This document shows positions 54,243 through 64,000 of a DNA stretch of 64,000 nucleotides, in pieces. A program made the translations under genes and the position numbers. Within the stretch, counting starts at the first letter, position 1, and every line of letters begins with the position of its first letter. The stretch is from Chondrilla cf. caribensis (lineage: Eukaryota; Porifera; Demospongiae; Chondrillida; Chondrillidae), in contig OZ026546.1 of assembly GCA_964020155.1 (NCBI GenBank), positions 3,482,900-3,546,899 of the forward strand, read 5' to 3'. The notes under the pieces were generated by a model. It had not been told where the DNA came from. It was given only the letters and a program-made list of their open reading frames with translations, and did no database searches.

Positions 54243-55334
54243 ATGATATTCATTTACTTCCAAGAAATGGAGGTATGTTTACTTATGCTGGAGTTTAGTC
54301 TGGTGTTCCATAATTTCCCAGATGGAATGAACATAACATGCTTGAATGTTGGAAACTTTGCACCACGACAGATTGTGCCTGAGGATATGTTTACAATTGC
54401 AACTGATAAGGAATCGGTTTTTCTAAACTTCGGGTTTGGTGGGGATGAAACTGTTGCAGGTAGTTCCATAAATGGTCGTCATTTTCAGTTCCCTCCCAGT
54501 CCTCTTACTACCCAATACTCTGACCTTCCCGAGGACTTCCAAGAAGGTGGAAATTTTTATTGTGAATACCCACGAAATGAGACAGAACGTAGAGGAAAGA
54601 GATGTTTACATGTTTATAGCATTAATGACACCACCAATAACAGTACAGTTGAGATAGTGTTCATGAACTTTCTTAACATAAGTGAAAGAATAGGTTCAGG
54701 TCAAGCTCACCCGATCCACCTTCATGGACATCACTTCCAAGTCATACACATTGGCTATGGAAACTGTAGTGACAACATAAGCACCTGCCAACATCCTAAT
54801 ATAACATGTGGGAGTCAAAATGGCCAATGTGATACGAATGTTCGCTGGAGTGACAATCGGACAAACTTTGGAGGTGGGATTCAAGAACCATCCAAAAAGG
54901 ACACTGTGGTGGTTCCCGTTGGAGGGTATGTTGTGATTCGATTCCGAGCGGACAACCCAGGATGGTGGTTCCTCCACTGCCATATTGAACCTCATCAACT
55001 GGAGGGCATGAGTATGGTAGTGAGAGAGGGGAATCCTCCACTTCCACCTGATGCGTTCCCAAAGTGTGGCAATTTTGAAATAACTACAACTGAAACCTCT
55101 CCTACACCACCATCTTCTCCTACACCACCATCTTCTCCTACACCACCATCCTTTCCCGCACCACTATCCTCTTCTAGACCTACTATAATAGGGCTAGCAG
55201 TTGGGCTTGGTTTGGCATTCATTATTACATTGGTGTTATTCTTAATTTCTTTGGCATATATTTGTGTTCAGAAGTGTAAAAAACAAGGACAAGATGTATG
55301 TGGCCCTAAGGATTTAACTGAATCACTTTTGTAA
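54243..55334 (+). CDS. Membrane multicopper oxidase, C-terminal part
   Basis: The 363-residue frame covers the third cupredoxin domain of a laccase-like multicopper oxidase. It contains INGRHFQFP and LTTQ, the HPIHLHGHHF motif (ligands of the T1 and trinuclear copper sites) and WWFLHCHIEPHQLEGMSMVV with the HCHxxxH pair and the axial-position Met. Cysteines and N-glycosylation sites between the two motifs suggest secretion. Then come PTPPSS-type repeats, a membrane segment (AVGLGLAFIITLVLFLISL) and a short cytoplasmic end, so the enzyme is anchored with the catalytic part outside. Family members have three such domains and ~550-700 residues. Domains 1 and 2 are not found upstream, and in-frame stops precede 54243. 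Either the first exon(s) are distant, or this is a truncated copy; the true exon start may be the acceptor near 54266. It is a lone plus-strand gene within the Ig array. Confidence 0.8.
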   Translation: MIFIYFQEMEVCLLMLEFSLVFHNFPDGMNITCLNVGNFAPRQIVPEDMFTIATDKESVFLNFGFGGDETVAGSSINGRHFQFPPSPLTTQYSDLPEDFQEGGNFYCEYPRNETERRGKRCLHVYSINDTTNNSTVEIVFMNFLNISERIGSGQAHPIHLHGHHFQVIHIGYGNCSDNISTCQHPNITCGSQNGQCDTNVRWSDNRTNFGGGIQEPSKKDTVVVPVGGYVVIRFRADNPGWWFLHCHIEPHQLEGMSMVVREGNPPLPPDAFPKCGNFEITTTETSPTPPSSPTPPSSPTPPSFPAPLSSSRPTIIGLAVGLGLAFIITLVLFLISLAYICVQKCKKQGQDVCGPKDLTESLL

Positions 55335-57373
55335 CATAGCTATGGTATTTGTCAAAGTAACACAGTACAAGAGGAATAGTCATAGTATGTCAGATATTCA
55401 CATAGTGTTGTAGTACTGAGTTTATGTAGCAAGTTGAACATTTCGTTTGTAGTGGTTTAATTATATGACCTGTTTGCGTTTAATTTTCTTGCATGTGCGT
55501 GTGAGCATTATTACTGAGCTTAAGTGAGGTTAATTGTTTCCGTTGTATGAACAGTCTCATCAAGGTCGCCCACATTCTTAATTGCATGGTTGAAGGTGTC
55601 TCAATGAAATTTTTGTGATGAATTTAGTCCAATGTGTCAAATTTGGCTTTGTATCACAAGAACAAGATCTTACAATTTTCCCATATAACATATTTTCTGA
55701 TTAATTTTTTGTAAGGTCAGTGATTCGTAGTCTACATTAATATTGGGGACATTGAAATGGACGGCCATGATGATGTCCATTTGACAGACATTTGTATAGG
55801 ATGTCATGTACTTGGAAAGATGGCACCGTGTTCTGCTTGTTTTGGTGATTTTCCTGCTTTTTGTGGATGTAAACATAGTAACATGCAGCTTGGCAAAGGA
55901 AGACCTCACATTTTAGTTAAAGGCAACACCCAGAAGGCACAACTGTATGCATGTTTATGGTATCTTTTTTCGGAGCGAAGTATAGAAAAAATTTGAAGAA
56001 AATAGTGAAAAGTTCATTCTTTACTTGGAAAATAGAGAAAGCGCTTTTATCCAATAGATCAAGAATACCACTCCTCATCAGTTACTGTAGCACTGGGCAA
56101 AGTTCTGAGTTGTCACTCTCTGCTAAGCAACTCGGAACATTGCCCAGTGCTACTGATGAGGAGTGGTATTCTCCGAAAAGGCCTTCTAGCACATTGGCAA
56201 TGAAAATTAATGAATACAATCAATTCAGGCTAAAATCCTCTATCCGCATCTGACCTTTCTACCATAGGACTTTTTGATGCCTAGAAGATGACCATGGAAA
56301 CGTGGAAGATATGCCTTGCCCTGGTTGGGGAGAATTGAAGATTTCACGACCAAGTGGCCACTTTTAGGTAGGGTGTTAAAGTCGGTAGATAATAATCCAC
56401 TACTTGTACTACACTGAACCCTACAGACAACGACCTGATAGACTAAAAGTCCAGCCAATACTCTGCTTAGTAGAGATTGATAACTCAGAACATTGCCCAG
56501 TGCTACTGATGAGGAGTGGTATTCTCCAAAAAGGCCTTCTAGCACACTGGCAATGAAATGAATACAATTGATTCGGGTCATCAATCATTATGAATATTAT
56601 GTTAATATGTTTTAATTTGTGACCTGGCAAGAAGGTCTTGTTTCATTACTGACGATTCCCTTTCTTATTTGAAAATTAGTCAACAAATCAGTGTTTGCAT
56701 ACATAACTTTAACACTATAATTTGTCATAGTACTATGTAATTACATGCACATTTATGTATGATTTAAAAAGATATACATATAATATATATACGGTATACA
56801 TGTTAGATACAATAATGTATATTTACTATATGTTATACTGAGCACAAAATTATGTTGTATGTACATTTAATAATATTATTAACGTGTATGCGCACTATAA
56901 TTTGCATGTGTGCCTGCTTTTATGTGTCCATGTTCATGGCAGTGTGGGTATGCATTGTGTGTGTATTGCATATATGCATGTACATGACGTTGTTTCAACT
57001 TGTTTTGCGTGTTATGAGCATCAATATTCTTCTGTTAGCTAAGTTGAACAGCCTAAAGATTGAACATTGCCTCTTGGGCAATGAAATTTGCTGTAAATGT
57101 TGTATGCAGAGTATATACAGTACTTGATAAATTTGAAGTCTAGATCTGTCCTCATTAAAACTGTACATGTTGTATAAGCTTCGAATTCAATTATCATTTA
57201 TCCATACAATGAAGTCCTGTACATAACACTGCATGTGTATATTAAACACTCCATTATAAGACATCATATTATACATAGCTAGCACAAATATTATAACAGT
57301 CAAACTACAATACAGTACACCATATGAAAATATTGGAATGGGAAGGTCATTTTAACACAACTTGCTTCAAAGG
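55335..57373. other. Spacer after the oxidase gene
   Basis: No supported gene. Contains a three-part foldback repeat: arms at 56062-56110 and 56125-56172, plus a further right-arm copy near 56480-56533 (CAGTGCTACTGATGAGGAG), followed by AT-rich DNA. Confidence 0.5.
56062..56172. repeat. Foldback with ~45-bp arms
   Basis: AGAATACCACTCCTCATCAG at the left pairs with CTGATGAGGAGTGGTATTCT at the right. TAGCACTGGGCAA and TTGCCCAGTGCTA pair inside. A third copy of the right arm with the following CCAAAAAGGCCTTCTAGCAC lies at 56480-56555. Confidence 0.85.
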
Positions 57374-57483
57374 TTAACATAGTTTTTTAACTGGATTCAT
57401 CTCCATGGTAACATATGCTGGGTTGTGCTCCAGCACTACTATGTCTTCTGGAGGTCTCTCATCACCACCTCCCACAATTGGAT
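57374..57483 (-). pseudogene. Ig7 remnant: lone tail exon fused to a promoter
   Basis: This tail exon of the Ig4/Ig8 type (GGGDERPPED, NPAYVTM) is cut short by a small deletion and ends NPVKKLC, losing the terminal YxNL. Within ~260 bp upstream, the kappaB/ATGGCCGCC promoter module of an Ig gene appears (57744-57780), with no Ig, stalk or membrane exon between. A deletion from the tail intron to the promoter explains this. Confidence 0.8.
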
Positions 57484-57743
57484 CTGAAGGACGTAATGAG
57501 ATATTCACATGCTACATGGATGTACTACAGTACCAGCTATGCAAATAGTGCAATCAGATTATCTTGAACTTTTCCATTTGGTATGACAGATACCACACAT
57601 GTGCAATATTATATATACAACATGCATTTAACAGAAATGTAACTGATGTGTTACAGTGTACCACGACGTACATGTACATTATACAGATGCATGCACATGC
57701 ACACACAGTACTACTACAGGAATCGCGTATAAACGTACCAAAT

Positions 57744-57780
57744 GGGAGTTCCCCGAACTCGGACAATATGGCCGCCATTC
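57744..57780. promoter_or_regulatory. NF-kappaB-like site plus ATATGGCCGCC, Ig7 remnant
   Basis: GGGAGTTCCCC at 57744-57754 fits GGGRNWYYCC exactly though its fifth base differs from Ig4 and Ig8; GAACTCGGAC and ATATGGCCGCC follow. The site is kept although the gene body is gone. Confidence 0.6.
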
Positions 57781-59646
57781 ATTTGTGTCGGCAGTTTGTA
57801 AAGGGATCGATCTTCGATTGAGAATGAAAATAGTTTGGTGGTATTTACGGACTTCCTTATGTAATTTTTATAGGATAATAATTTTATTTCTGAATTATCA
57901 GTATCGGTTGACCTACCGGAGGAAATACCACTGTCGTTGTGGTTAACACGAAAGTAAGATTTGTTGAATTTTGAATCATTATAATCTCATAGACGTATGC
58001 ACTGAAAGAACTTCGCTTTGGATTGTTCAATCCTACTGTAATGCAAGGATTCTCTGTTTGTTTGTTCGCAAACTCCTCCGTCAGTTCGCACGCGATCGAC
58101 GTCAAACTCTCCAATCCTCCTCAGCGGCACCCGTGGAGTGTCCTAAGGGGGTTGGCGTTTCGTTTTAGGTCTTTCTTCTAGAATTCGAACGCAACCGTAC
58201 TATCCGCCGTACTTGAAAGGCGCCATTTTCATGACACGTTTACGGACGAATACGCCCGCGGGGCGGGTAAATCAGCTAGTACAGCTACTGTAATGCGTAA
58301 TTCATCTGCAATGAAACATACTGTCAGTTCTCCCTGTGTGCTCACATTGGGTTGGGTTAGGTATACTTATTTAGATGGGGAGGCCACTAGCCCAGGGGGT
58401 TACTATTAAGGATCCCATGTAGTTGGGTGTCATGGATCCACTCTTTTTTATACACTCACTTTTGTAGAATACCTTTCAGAATATCTGATAATGTGTTTTT
58501 ATCCAGCTACAATCATGTCTATAAACGAATATTCATAAGATTGCCATGCATTACTGCTCTAATGGTATATACATGTAGGTACAGGGAATATAAGGGATAG
58601 GATGGCAGTATTATTGTGAGCCCCACTTGTGTCCATGTGACATCTTGATTGATTGATGTAATTGAATATTGTAATTAAACTACAGATCAACCCCTCCCAT
58701 GTAGTCAGACATCAATGTATACTCATTATGAATTTTACTAGTATAGTCTATTAAGTAATAGCGTTGTTTTCTTTAATACTTATGTATATTTTCATTCCAT
58801 AAGTTTAACACTATATTAATTTTTATACACCACAATGTATGTATAGTATAAATTATTGCTGCAATTATATTATTTTATATGTAATGCATGTAATTATACA
58901 AAAAATAGTTTGTGTACTTGTTTTGAAATATAATACATTATTCATTATATAGTGATACTGATATTTGGCTTACGTACGTATATAATTATACAAGTATCTA
59001 TAATCAATTTAGGTGTGAATTGCTCCAATTGTTGACAAACAGTCCCTATATATAATTTTACTGTTTTCTCGCTCTGACCTTATTTATCAATTGCAAATAT
59101 TGGATTCCTTTCATGAGTCAACTGAATCCTGACAGATTTCACATAATATCCTCTGCAGTATGCACTTGATGATTGTTAACGTTGTTGTTCAAATTAAAGT
59201 TTGATATGGTCACATGAACGTGCACCTTTCTGTCTGTCATAATATTATTATAATGCTTTATTCGGTGAATATACAGCAATTGAAAATGACTGTATATACA
59301 ATGTGGTGTGCACAAGATATACATGTACAAGGATGACAAATATTAATTAATAGATTTGTATGTACTGAGCATATGCACGCATAGTGCTAATATAATGTGT
59401 GTATTAGTGCACATATACATATGTGTGTGTGGGTATTATGGCTGACTGTGTCTGTATTGTCTATATATAATATTATGTGTACATGCATGTGTTTACATTC
59501 AGCTGTTTACATATGTGCATTTCATGTGTATCATAAAACACTCCATTATAGTACCTTTAAAATCAAACAGTCAAACTGTTCCTGTGAACTATACAGTACT
59601 ACATGCAATGCACAATTGTGTCATTTTTAACACAATTTAATATACT
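57781..59646. other. Spacer Ig7 remnant to Ig8
   Basis: The first part (57790-58010) continues the conserved promoter-distal block shared with Ig4 and Ig8, including TCGGTTGACCTACCGGAGGA. From about 58600 it matches the 3' flank of Ig4 and Ig9. No independent gene is seen. Confidence 0.5.
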
Positions 59647-61000
59647 TCAAAGGTTAATGTAAAGTCTTTCATTGGGCACTGGATTCATCTCCATGGTAAC
59701 ATATGCTAGATTGTGCTCTGTCACTACTATGTCTTCAGGTGGTCTCTCATCACCACCTCCCACAGCTGGATCTGAAGGACGGAATGAGATGTTCACATGC
59801 TACATGGATGTACTACAGCTATACAAATAGTGCAATCTTGAACTGTTCCATTTGGTATGACAGGTACCACACATGCTATAGACAACAGAAATGTAACCGA
59901 TTTTTAACCATGACATACAAGTACATAAATAGAGATGTAGGAATACATGGAAACATGGACAGACAGACAGAAACATGCACACACACGTGACATGCTGTTT
60001 ATTTGTATACCTCTTTTCCTGTCACTGTGACAACGTGAACACAGCAGGATTACAAAACCCAGGATAACAGTTGCTGTAACAAGGAGCAAACCCAGTACTA
60101 TGGCAACAGCCACAGCCACTGGAACCGCAAGGACTGAAGTGGACACCAACACCACAGTAGAATGGCAATACACTGTACAGATACAGGCTTATCCATGTTA
60201 TTTCTTACATCGGTCATTATTGATATCAACTTCTTGTATATCAGAACCTGTGTAAAAATGGCAACCTAAATACCATTCACAAAACTTCCAAAGTACATTT
60301 AGTAGTACCACATACCATCTGATGTGTTATAGACAGGGACTGTAATATTCTTGTAGAGACCAAAGTCCTCTCCTTCAACATGTGTTTCAACTTGTAAAAG
60401 ATACTCTACATCTGGTGACAGTCCCTCAAACCCAAAGGTATCGTTATGTCTTCCAATGAGAGACACATTGTTAACTGTAACTCTCACTAGTTCCAGTGGA
60501 GGACACCCTTTACTAGTAACATTCAACAACACTAGCAAAGAGGTTTCCTTTCTTGTATATGAAATGGATAATTCTAGCTGAGAATCTGAAAGAATGACAT
60601 GTTCTTGATTACACAAACAACAGATAAAAAACTCCAAACATTGTGTACCTCTGAACGTAACATAAACCACTTTACTGGGAAAATCCTCATCAAGAGACGC
60701 TACACAAGCGTATCTGGTCACACTAGGCTGAGTTTGAGTGATACTGACTCTAACAAATCCTTCTGTTAGAGATGTACTTGTACTGTGTCCGGCCATTCCA
60801 TTGAGTCCTCCTATTGTGGTAACTGTGTCATTTACCTTCCAGGATGATGCAGGTGCTTTGTCCCACTGGCATATGAGCCTAGCAGTCTCTCCCAGACAGA
60901 AAACATTCTTATTCTGCTCAATCTTCAGTTGAGGAACTTCACAGCAAACAAGAGAAATGAAAGAAAACAGAAATAGTAGAAAGACGTACACTTTAGTCAT
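59647..61000 (-). CDS. Ig8: Ig/FN3-like receptor with YxxM/YxNL tail
   Basis: Exons in order: 61000-60649, 60585-60316, 60247-60209, 60133-60011 and 59771-59647, summing to 909 bases or 302 residues. The signal peptide is MTKVYVFLLFLFSFISLV. The Ig domain has LICQW, SSWKVND and TRYACV. The FN3-like exon has FEGLSPDVEYLLQVETH. The stalk is SDIQEVDINNDR and the membrane segment AVAVAIVLGLLLVTATVILG. The tail has NLAYVTM and ends YINL; NPAY has become NLAY, so the NPxY motif is lost while YxxM and YxNL remain. The 63-base intron between the Ig and FN3 exons has no stop and is divisible by three, so retention would give an in-frame insert. The kappaB-like site is 112 bp upstream. Confidence 0.83.
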
Positions 61001-61111
61001 CGTACTCTAAGTATATTTAACCCTATCTTACCGAGCTCAATATTATATGTATAACGGACGGCTTACCGAAATGACGAACACAGCTGCATGGATCGCGTAC
61101 TGGTATCAAAT

Positions 61112-61147
61112 GGGACTTCCCCGAACTCAGGCAAAATGGCCGCCAAT
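61112..61147. promoter_or_regulatory. NF-kappaB-like site plus AAAATGGCCGCC, Ig8 promoter
   Basis: GGGACTTCCCC at 61112-61122, then GAACTCAGGC and AAAATGGCCGCC: the same module as in the Ig4 promoter, at nearly the same distance from the start codon. Confidence 0.65.
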
Positions 61148-62835
61148 CAAGGTTGTGTCGGCGGTGGGATCTTAGATCATGATGACTTATCCTTGCTCGG
61201 ATTGACAATGACAATAGTTTTGTGGTACGTACAGACTTGTTTATGTCCTTTTGTAGGATTATAATGTTATGACTGAATTGTCAGAATCGGTTGACCTACC
61301 GGAGGATATTGTGGTTAACACGAAAGTTAGACTTATTGAATTTAAATCATTATAATCTCATAGACGTATGTATCGAAAGACCTTCACTTTAGAATGTTCA
61401 ATACAACTAATGCGTAATTCATCTGCAATGAAACATACTGTTAGTTCTCCCTGTGTGCTCCCATTAGGTTAGGTTAGGTTAGGTACACTCATTTAGACAG
61501 GGGAGGCCACTAGCCCAGAGGGCTACTATTTAGGATCCCATGTAGTTGGGTGTCATGGACCCGCTCTCTTTTATACACTCACTTTTGTAGAATACCTTTC
61601 AGAAGAAAGATAATGTGTTTTTATCCTGCTACGATCATGTCTATAAACGGATATTCACAGGATTGCCATGCATTACTGCTCTAATGGTATATACATGTAC
61701 ATGTACATACGAATATGAAATAGGGAATAATATAGTGGTATTATTGTGTCCATGTGTACATCTTGATTGATTGATGTAATCAAATATTATAATTGAACTA
61801 CAGATCAACCCCTCCCATGTAGTCAGACATCAATATATACTCACTACCCATTACTATAGTGTACTACACTGTATTACAGTGAAGTACACTATCCAAGTTA
61901 TCTCTGGTCACGCCCCCAGAGAATTACTCCACCTACAAACACTGCACTGCTACAGATTAACCTAACCCTAAACTATCTTAGAACTCATGCTTGTAGATGA
62001 TTCAGAAAGGGGATTTCAATTTGATGTGTGAAATATGTTGGTACTAACAAACACAATGTATACATATGTAGTCTGTGGTACAGTGGAGAGTAGTGAAGCT
62101 TCAAAGAACCTTTCTCTGGCCCAGAACAAGGCCACTGGTTTGAATTTCAAGCACCCAATAGTCTGGAAGGAGGGGTGGGGGTTGTACAATGTAATCCAAT
62201 GAACCCCTCTCACTGGTCTGTTTTGACCCGTACGTAGCTAATTTGAGATGTGACAAATGTACTAATATTGGTTTAGATTGTAGCGTTGTTTTTTGATATT
62301 TATGTATATTTTCATTCCATAAGTTTAATACTATATCAATTTTTATACCCTACAATGTATTTGTAGTATAAATTATTACTGCAATTATATTATTTTATAT
62401 GTAATGCATGTAATTGTACAAAAAATAGTTTGTGTACTTGTTTTGAATTATAATGCATTATTTATTTTATATATAGTAATACTGAGAATTGAAAATATGC
62501 TTACATAAAATACTTGTACAAGTATCTATATTCAATTAAGGCATGAATTTGCAAACAGTCCTATATATAATTTTACTGTTTTGTCCCTCTGACCTTGTTT
62601 ATCAATAATTGAACTCCTTTTATGAGTCGGGGTTGACTGAATCCTGATTCTGCATACTATCGATATCCTCTGCAGTACGCACTTGTATGACTGTGAATGT
62701 TGTTAAAAGCTTGATGGTCACATGCACGTGCACCTTTCTGTCTGTCATAACATTATTATAATGCTTTATTTGGTGAATATACAGCAATTGAAAATGATTG
62801 TACCAGTATATACAATGTGGTGTGTATAAGATAGA

Positions 62836-63031
62836 CAGTGGAACCTCTATTAAAGGACCCTCCCTATAAAGGACACCATAGAAATTACCTCCCTACAAGA
62901 ACACTCCGTAAGGCACCAAAAATAGACTTTCCTATAGTGCTAATACACTTTTACCTCTGAAGAGTGGACAACCTCTGTACAGTGGACAAACTACCTGGTA
63001 CCAATTTGTCCTTTATAGAGAGGTTCCACTG
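62836..63031. mobile_element. Complete MITE (CAGTGGAACCTCTATTAAAGG)
   Basis: The ~196-bp element has termini CAGTGGAACCTCTATTAAAG and CTTTATAGAGAGGTTCCACTG. It is the reference copy for the truncated or degenerate relatives at 3949, 47527 and possibly 8698. The left flank is GA rather than TA, so the target duplication is mutated. Confidence 0.8.
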
Positions 63032-63371
63032 TACATGTATAAGGATAACAAGTATTAATGAATAGTTTTTTATATACTGAGCATATGTACGTATAGTGCT
63101 AATATATGTGCATTTGTGCACATATACTTAATTGTATATATATGTGGGTATGGTTGCATGACTGTCCGTACTATTTATATATTACGTATATGTGTGCATG
63201 TATGCGTTTACATTCAGCTGTTCACATACACTGTATGTGTGTCATTCTATTATTATACACTCCGTTATAGTACCTTTATTGTATTAATCAAACAGTCCAA
63301 CTATTCTTGTAAACTATACAGTGCTACATGCAATGCACAATTGTGTCATTTTTAATACAATTTAATAAGGT

Positions 63372-64000
63372 TCAAAGGTTAACATAAAGTCTTTCATTGG
63401 GCACTGGATTCATCTCCATGGCAACATATGCTGGGTTGTGCTCTGGCACTACTACGTCTTCAGGAGGTCTCTCATCACCAGCTCCCACAGCTGGATCTGA
63501 AGGACGGAATGAGATGTTCACATGCTACATGGATGTACTATATGTAATAGACAACATGCATTTAACAGAAATGTAGCTGATGTATAAATCATGACACATG
63601 TACGTACATAAAAAGAGATTTATATAGGAATACATGGACACACACACACGCACACATACACACGTGACATGCTGCTATTAGTGCACCTCTTTTCCTGTCT
63701 CTGTGACGTGAAAACAGTAGGATTACAACACCAAGGATAACAGCTGCTGTAACAAGGAGCAAAGCCAGTACTATGGCAACAGCCACAGCCACAGGAGCTA
63801 CAGGGACTGAAGTGGACACCAACACCACAGTAGAAGAGCAATACACTGGATAGATACAAGCTTATCCATGTTATTTCTTACATTGGTCATTATTGATATC
63901 AACTTCTTGTATATCAGGACCTGTATAAAAAATGGAAACCTGACTACCACTTGCAAAACTTCCAAAGTACATTTAGTAATACCACATACCATCTGATGTG
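63372..64000 (-). CDS. Ig9: Ig receptor, C-terminal exons only (cut by window end)
   Basis: In transcript order the visible exons are the end of the FN3-like exon (from beyond 64000 to 63990), the stalk 63920-63882 (PDIQEVDINNDQ), the membrane exon 63806-63687 (VAVAVAIVLALLLVTAAVIL, then SRHRDRK) and the tail 63496-63372. The tail encodes GAGDERPPED, NPAYVAM, ten residues and YVNL at the stop, so NPxY, YxxM and YxNL are all intact. Spacing and phases equal Ig8. The Ig exon and promoter lie outside the window. Confidence 0.82.

Larger units (their letters stand above)
61001..63371. other. Ig8 promoter and Ig9 3' spacer
   Basis: Apart from the promoter module (61112-61147) and a MITE (62836-63031) this is the same spacer as at 43990-45530. 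GTTAGGTTAGGTTAGG-like short repeats lie at 61468-61485. No gene is seen. Confidence 0.55.

Noticed and set aside
54254..55222. Minus-strand frames across the multicopper oxidase
   Set aside because: Antisense to copper-motif coding sequence; the plus frame is unmistakable.

Overview
This 64 kb window looks like nuclear DNA of an invertebrate animal. Genes are split by short GT-AG introns, nearly all in phase 1. They encode secreted, GPI-tail or single-pass membrane proteins with Ig, FN3-like and cupredoxin domains. Very long CA/TG microsatellites, small TA-flanked inverted-repeat elements, a ~187-bp satellite and non-LTR retroelement relics fill the rest. A sponge is my best guess from the gene compactness and repeat style, but nothing in the sequence proves it. 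Exon models were built by eye from splice signals, reading frame and comparison between paralogues. Every model called intact sums to a multiple of three.

Left part (about 2-23 kb, plus strand): five small genes (called A to E) each encode a signal peptide, one large extracellular exon of 97-105 codons, short linker exons and a hydrophobic C-terminus without cytoplasmic tail (GPI-anchor type). C, D and E share a cysteine-rich domain on an exon of exactly 309 bases that I do not recognise. D is a chimera: its first exon is E-type and its other exons are C-type, and a broken stump of an E-type exon 2 remains in its first intron. This is the expected scar of an unequal tandem duplication.

Middle part (23-31 kb): a ~187-bp satellite array (about 12 copies), an ~820-bp TG tract, a decayed retroelement C-terminus and gene-poor DNA with a TA-flanked MITE.

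Right part (31-64 kb, minus strand): a tandem array of Ig-receptor genes Ig1 to Ig9. The layout is signal peptide plus Ig domain, FN3-like domain, short stalk exon, transmembrane exon and tail. Two tail types occur. Ig1 and Ig3 have a four-exon tail ending in an exon with HYAEI and a C-terminal VVYTKV or VVYADV (ITIM-like). Ig2, Ig4, Ig5, Ig8 and Ig9 have a one-exon tail with an NPAYVxM-type motif (NPxY plus YxxM; NLAY in Ig8) and a terminal YxNL (Grb2-type; the two tyrosines are spaced like an ITAM). Ig1/Ig2 and Ig3/Ig4 pair similar ectodomains with opposite tails, like vertebrate paired activating/inhibitory receptors. Ig5 is frameshifted, Ig6 is a pseudogene, Ig7 is a lone tail exon fused to a promoter, and Ig9 runs off the window. 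An orphan activating-type tail exon lies downstream of Ig3 in a splice-compatible phase. Most of the promoters carry an NF-kappaB-like site (such as GGGACTTCCCC), in five of them followed closely by an AAAATGGCC-type element. Together this suggests an NF-kappaB-responsive, rapidly evolving paired-receptor system. One non-Ig gene, the C-terminal part of a membrane multicopper oxidase (plus strand, 54.2-55.3 kb), sits inside the array.
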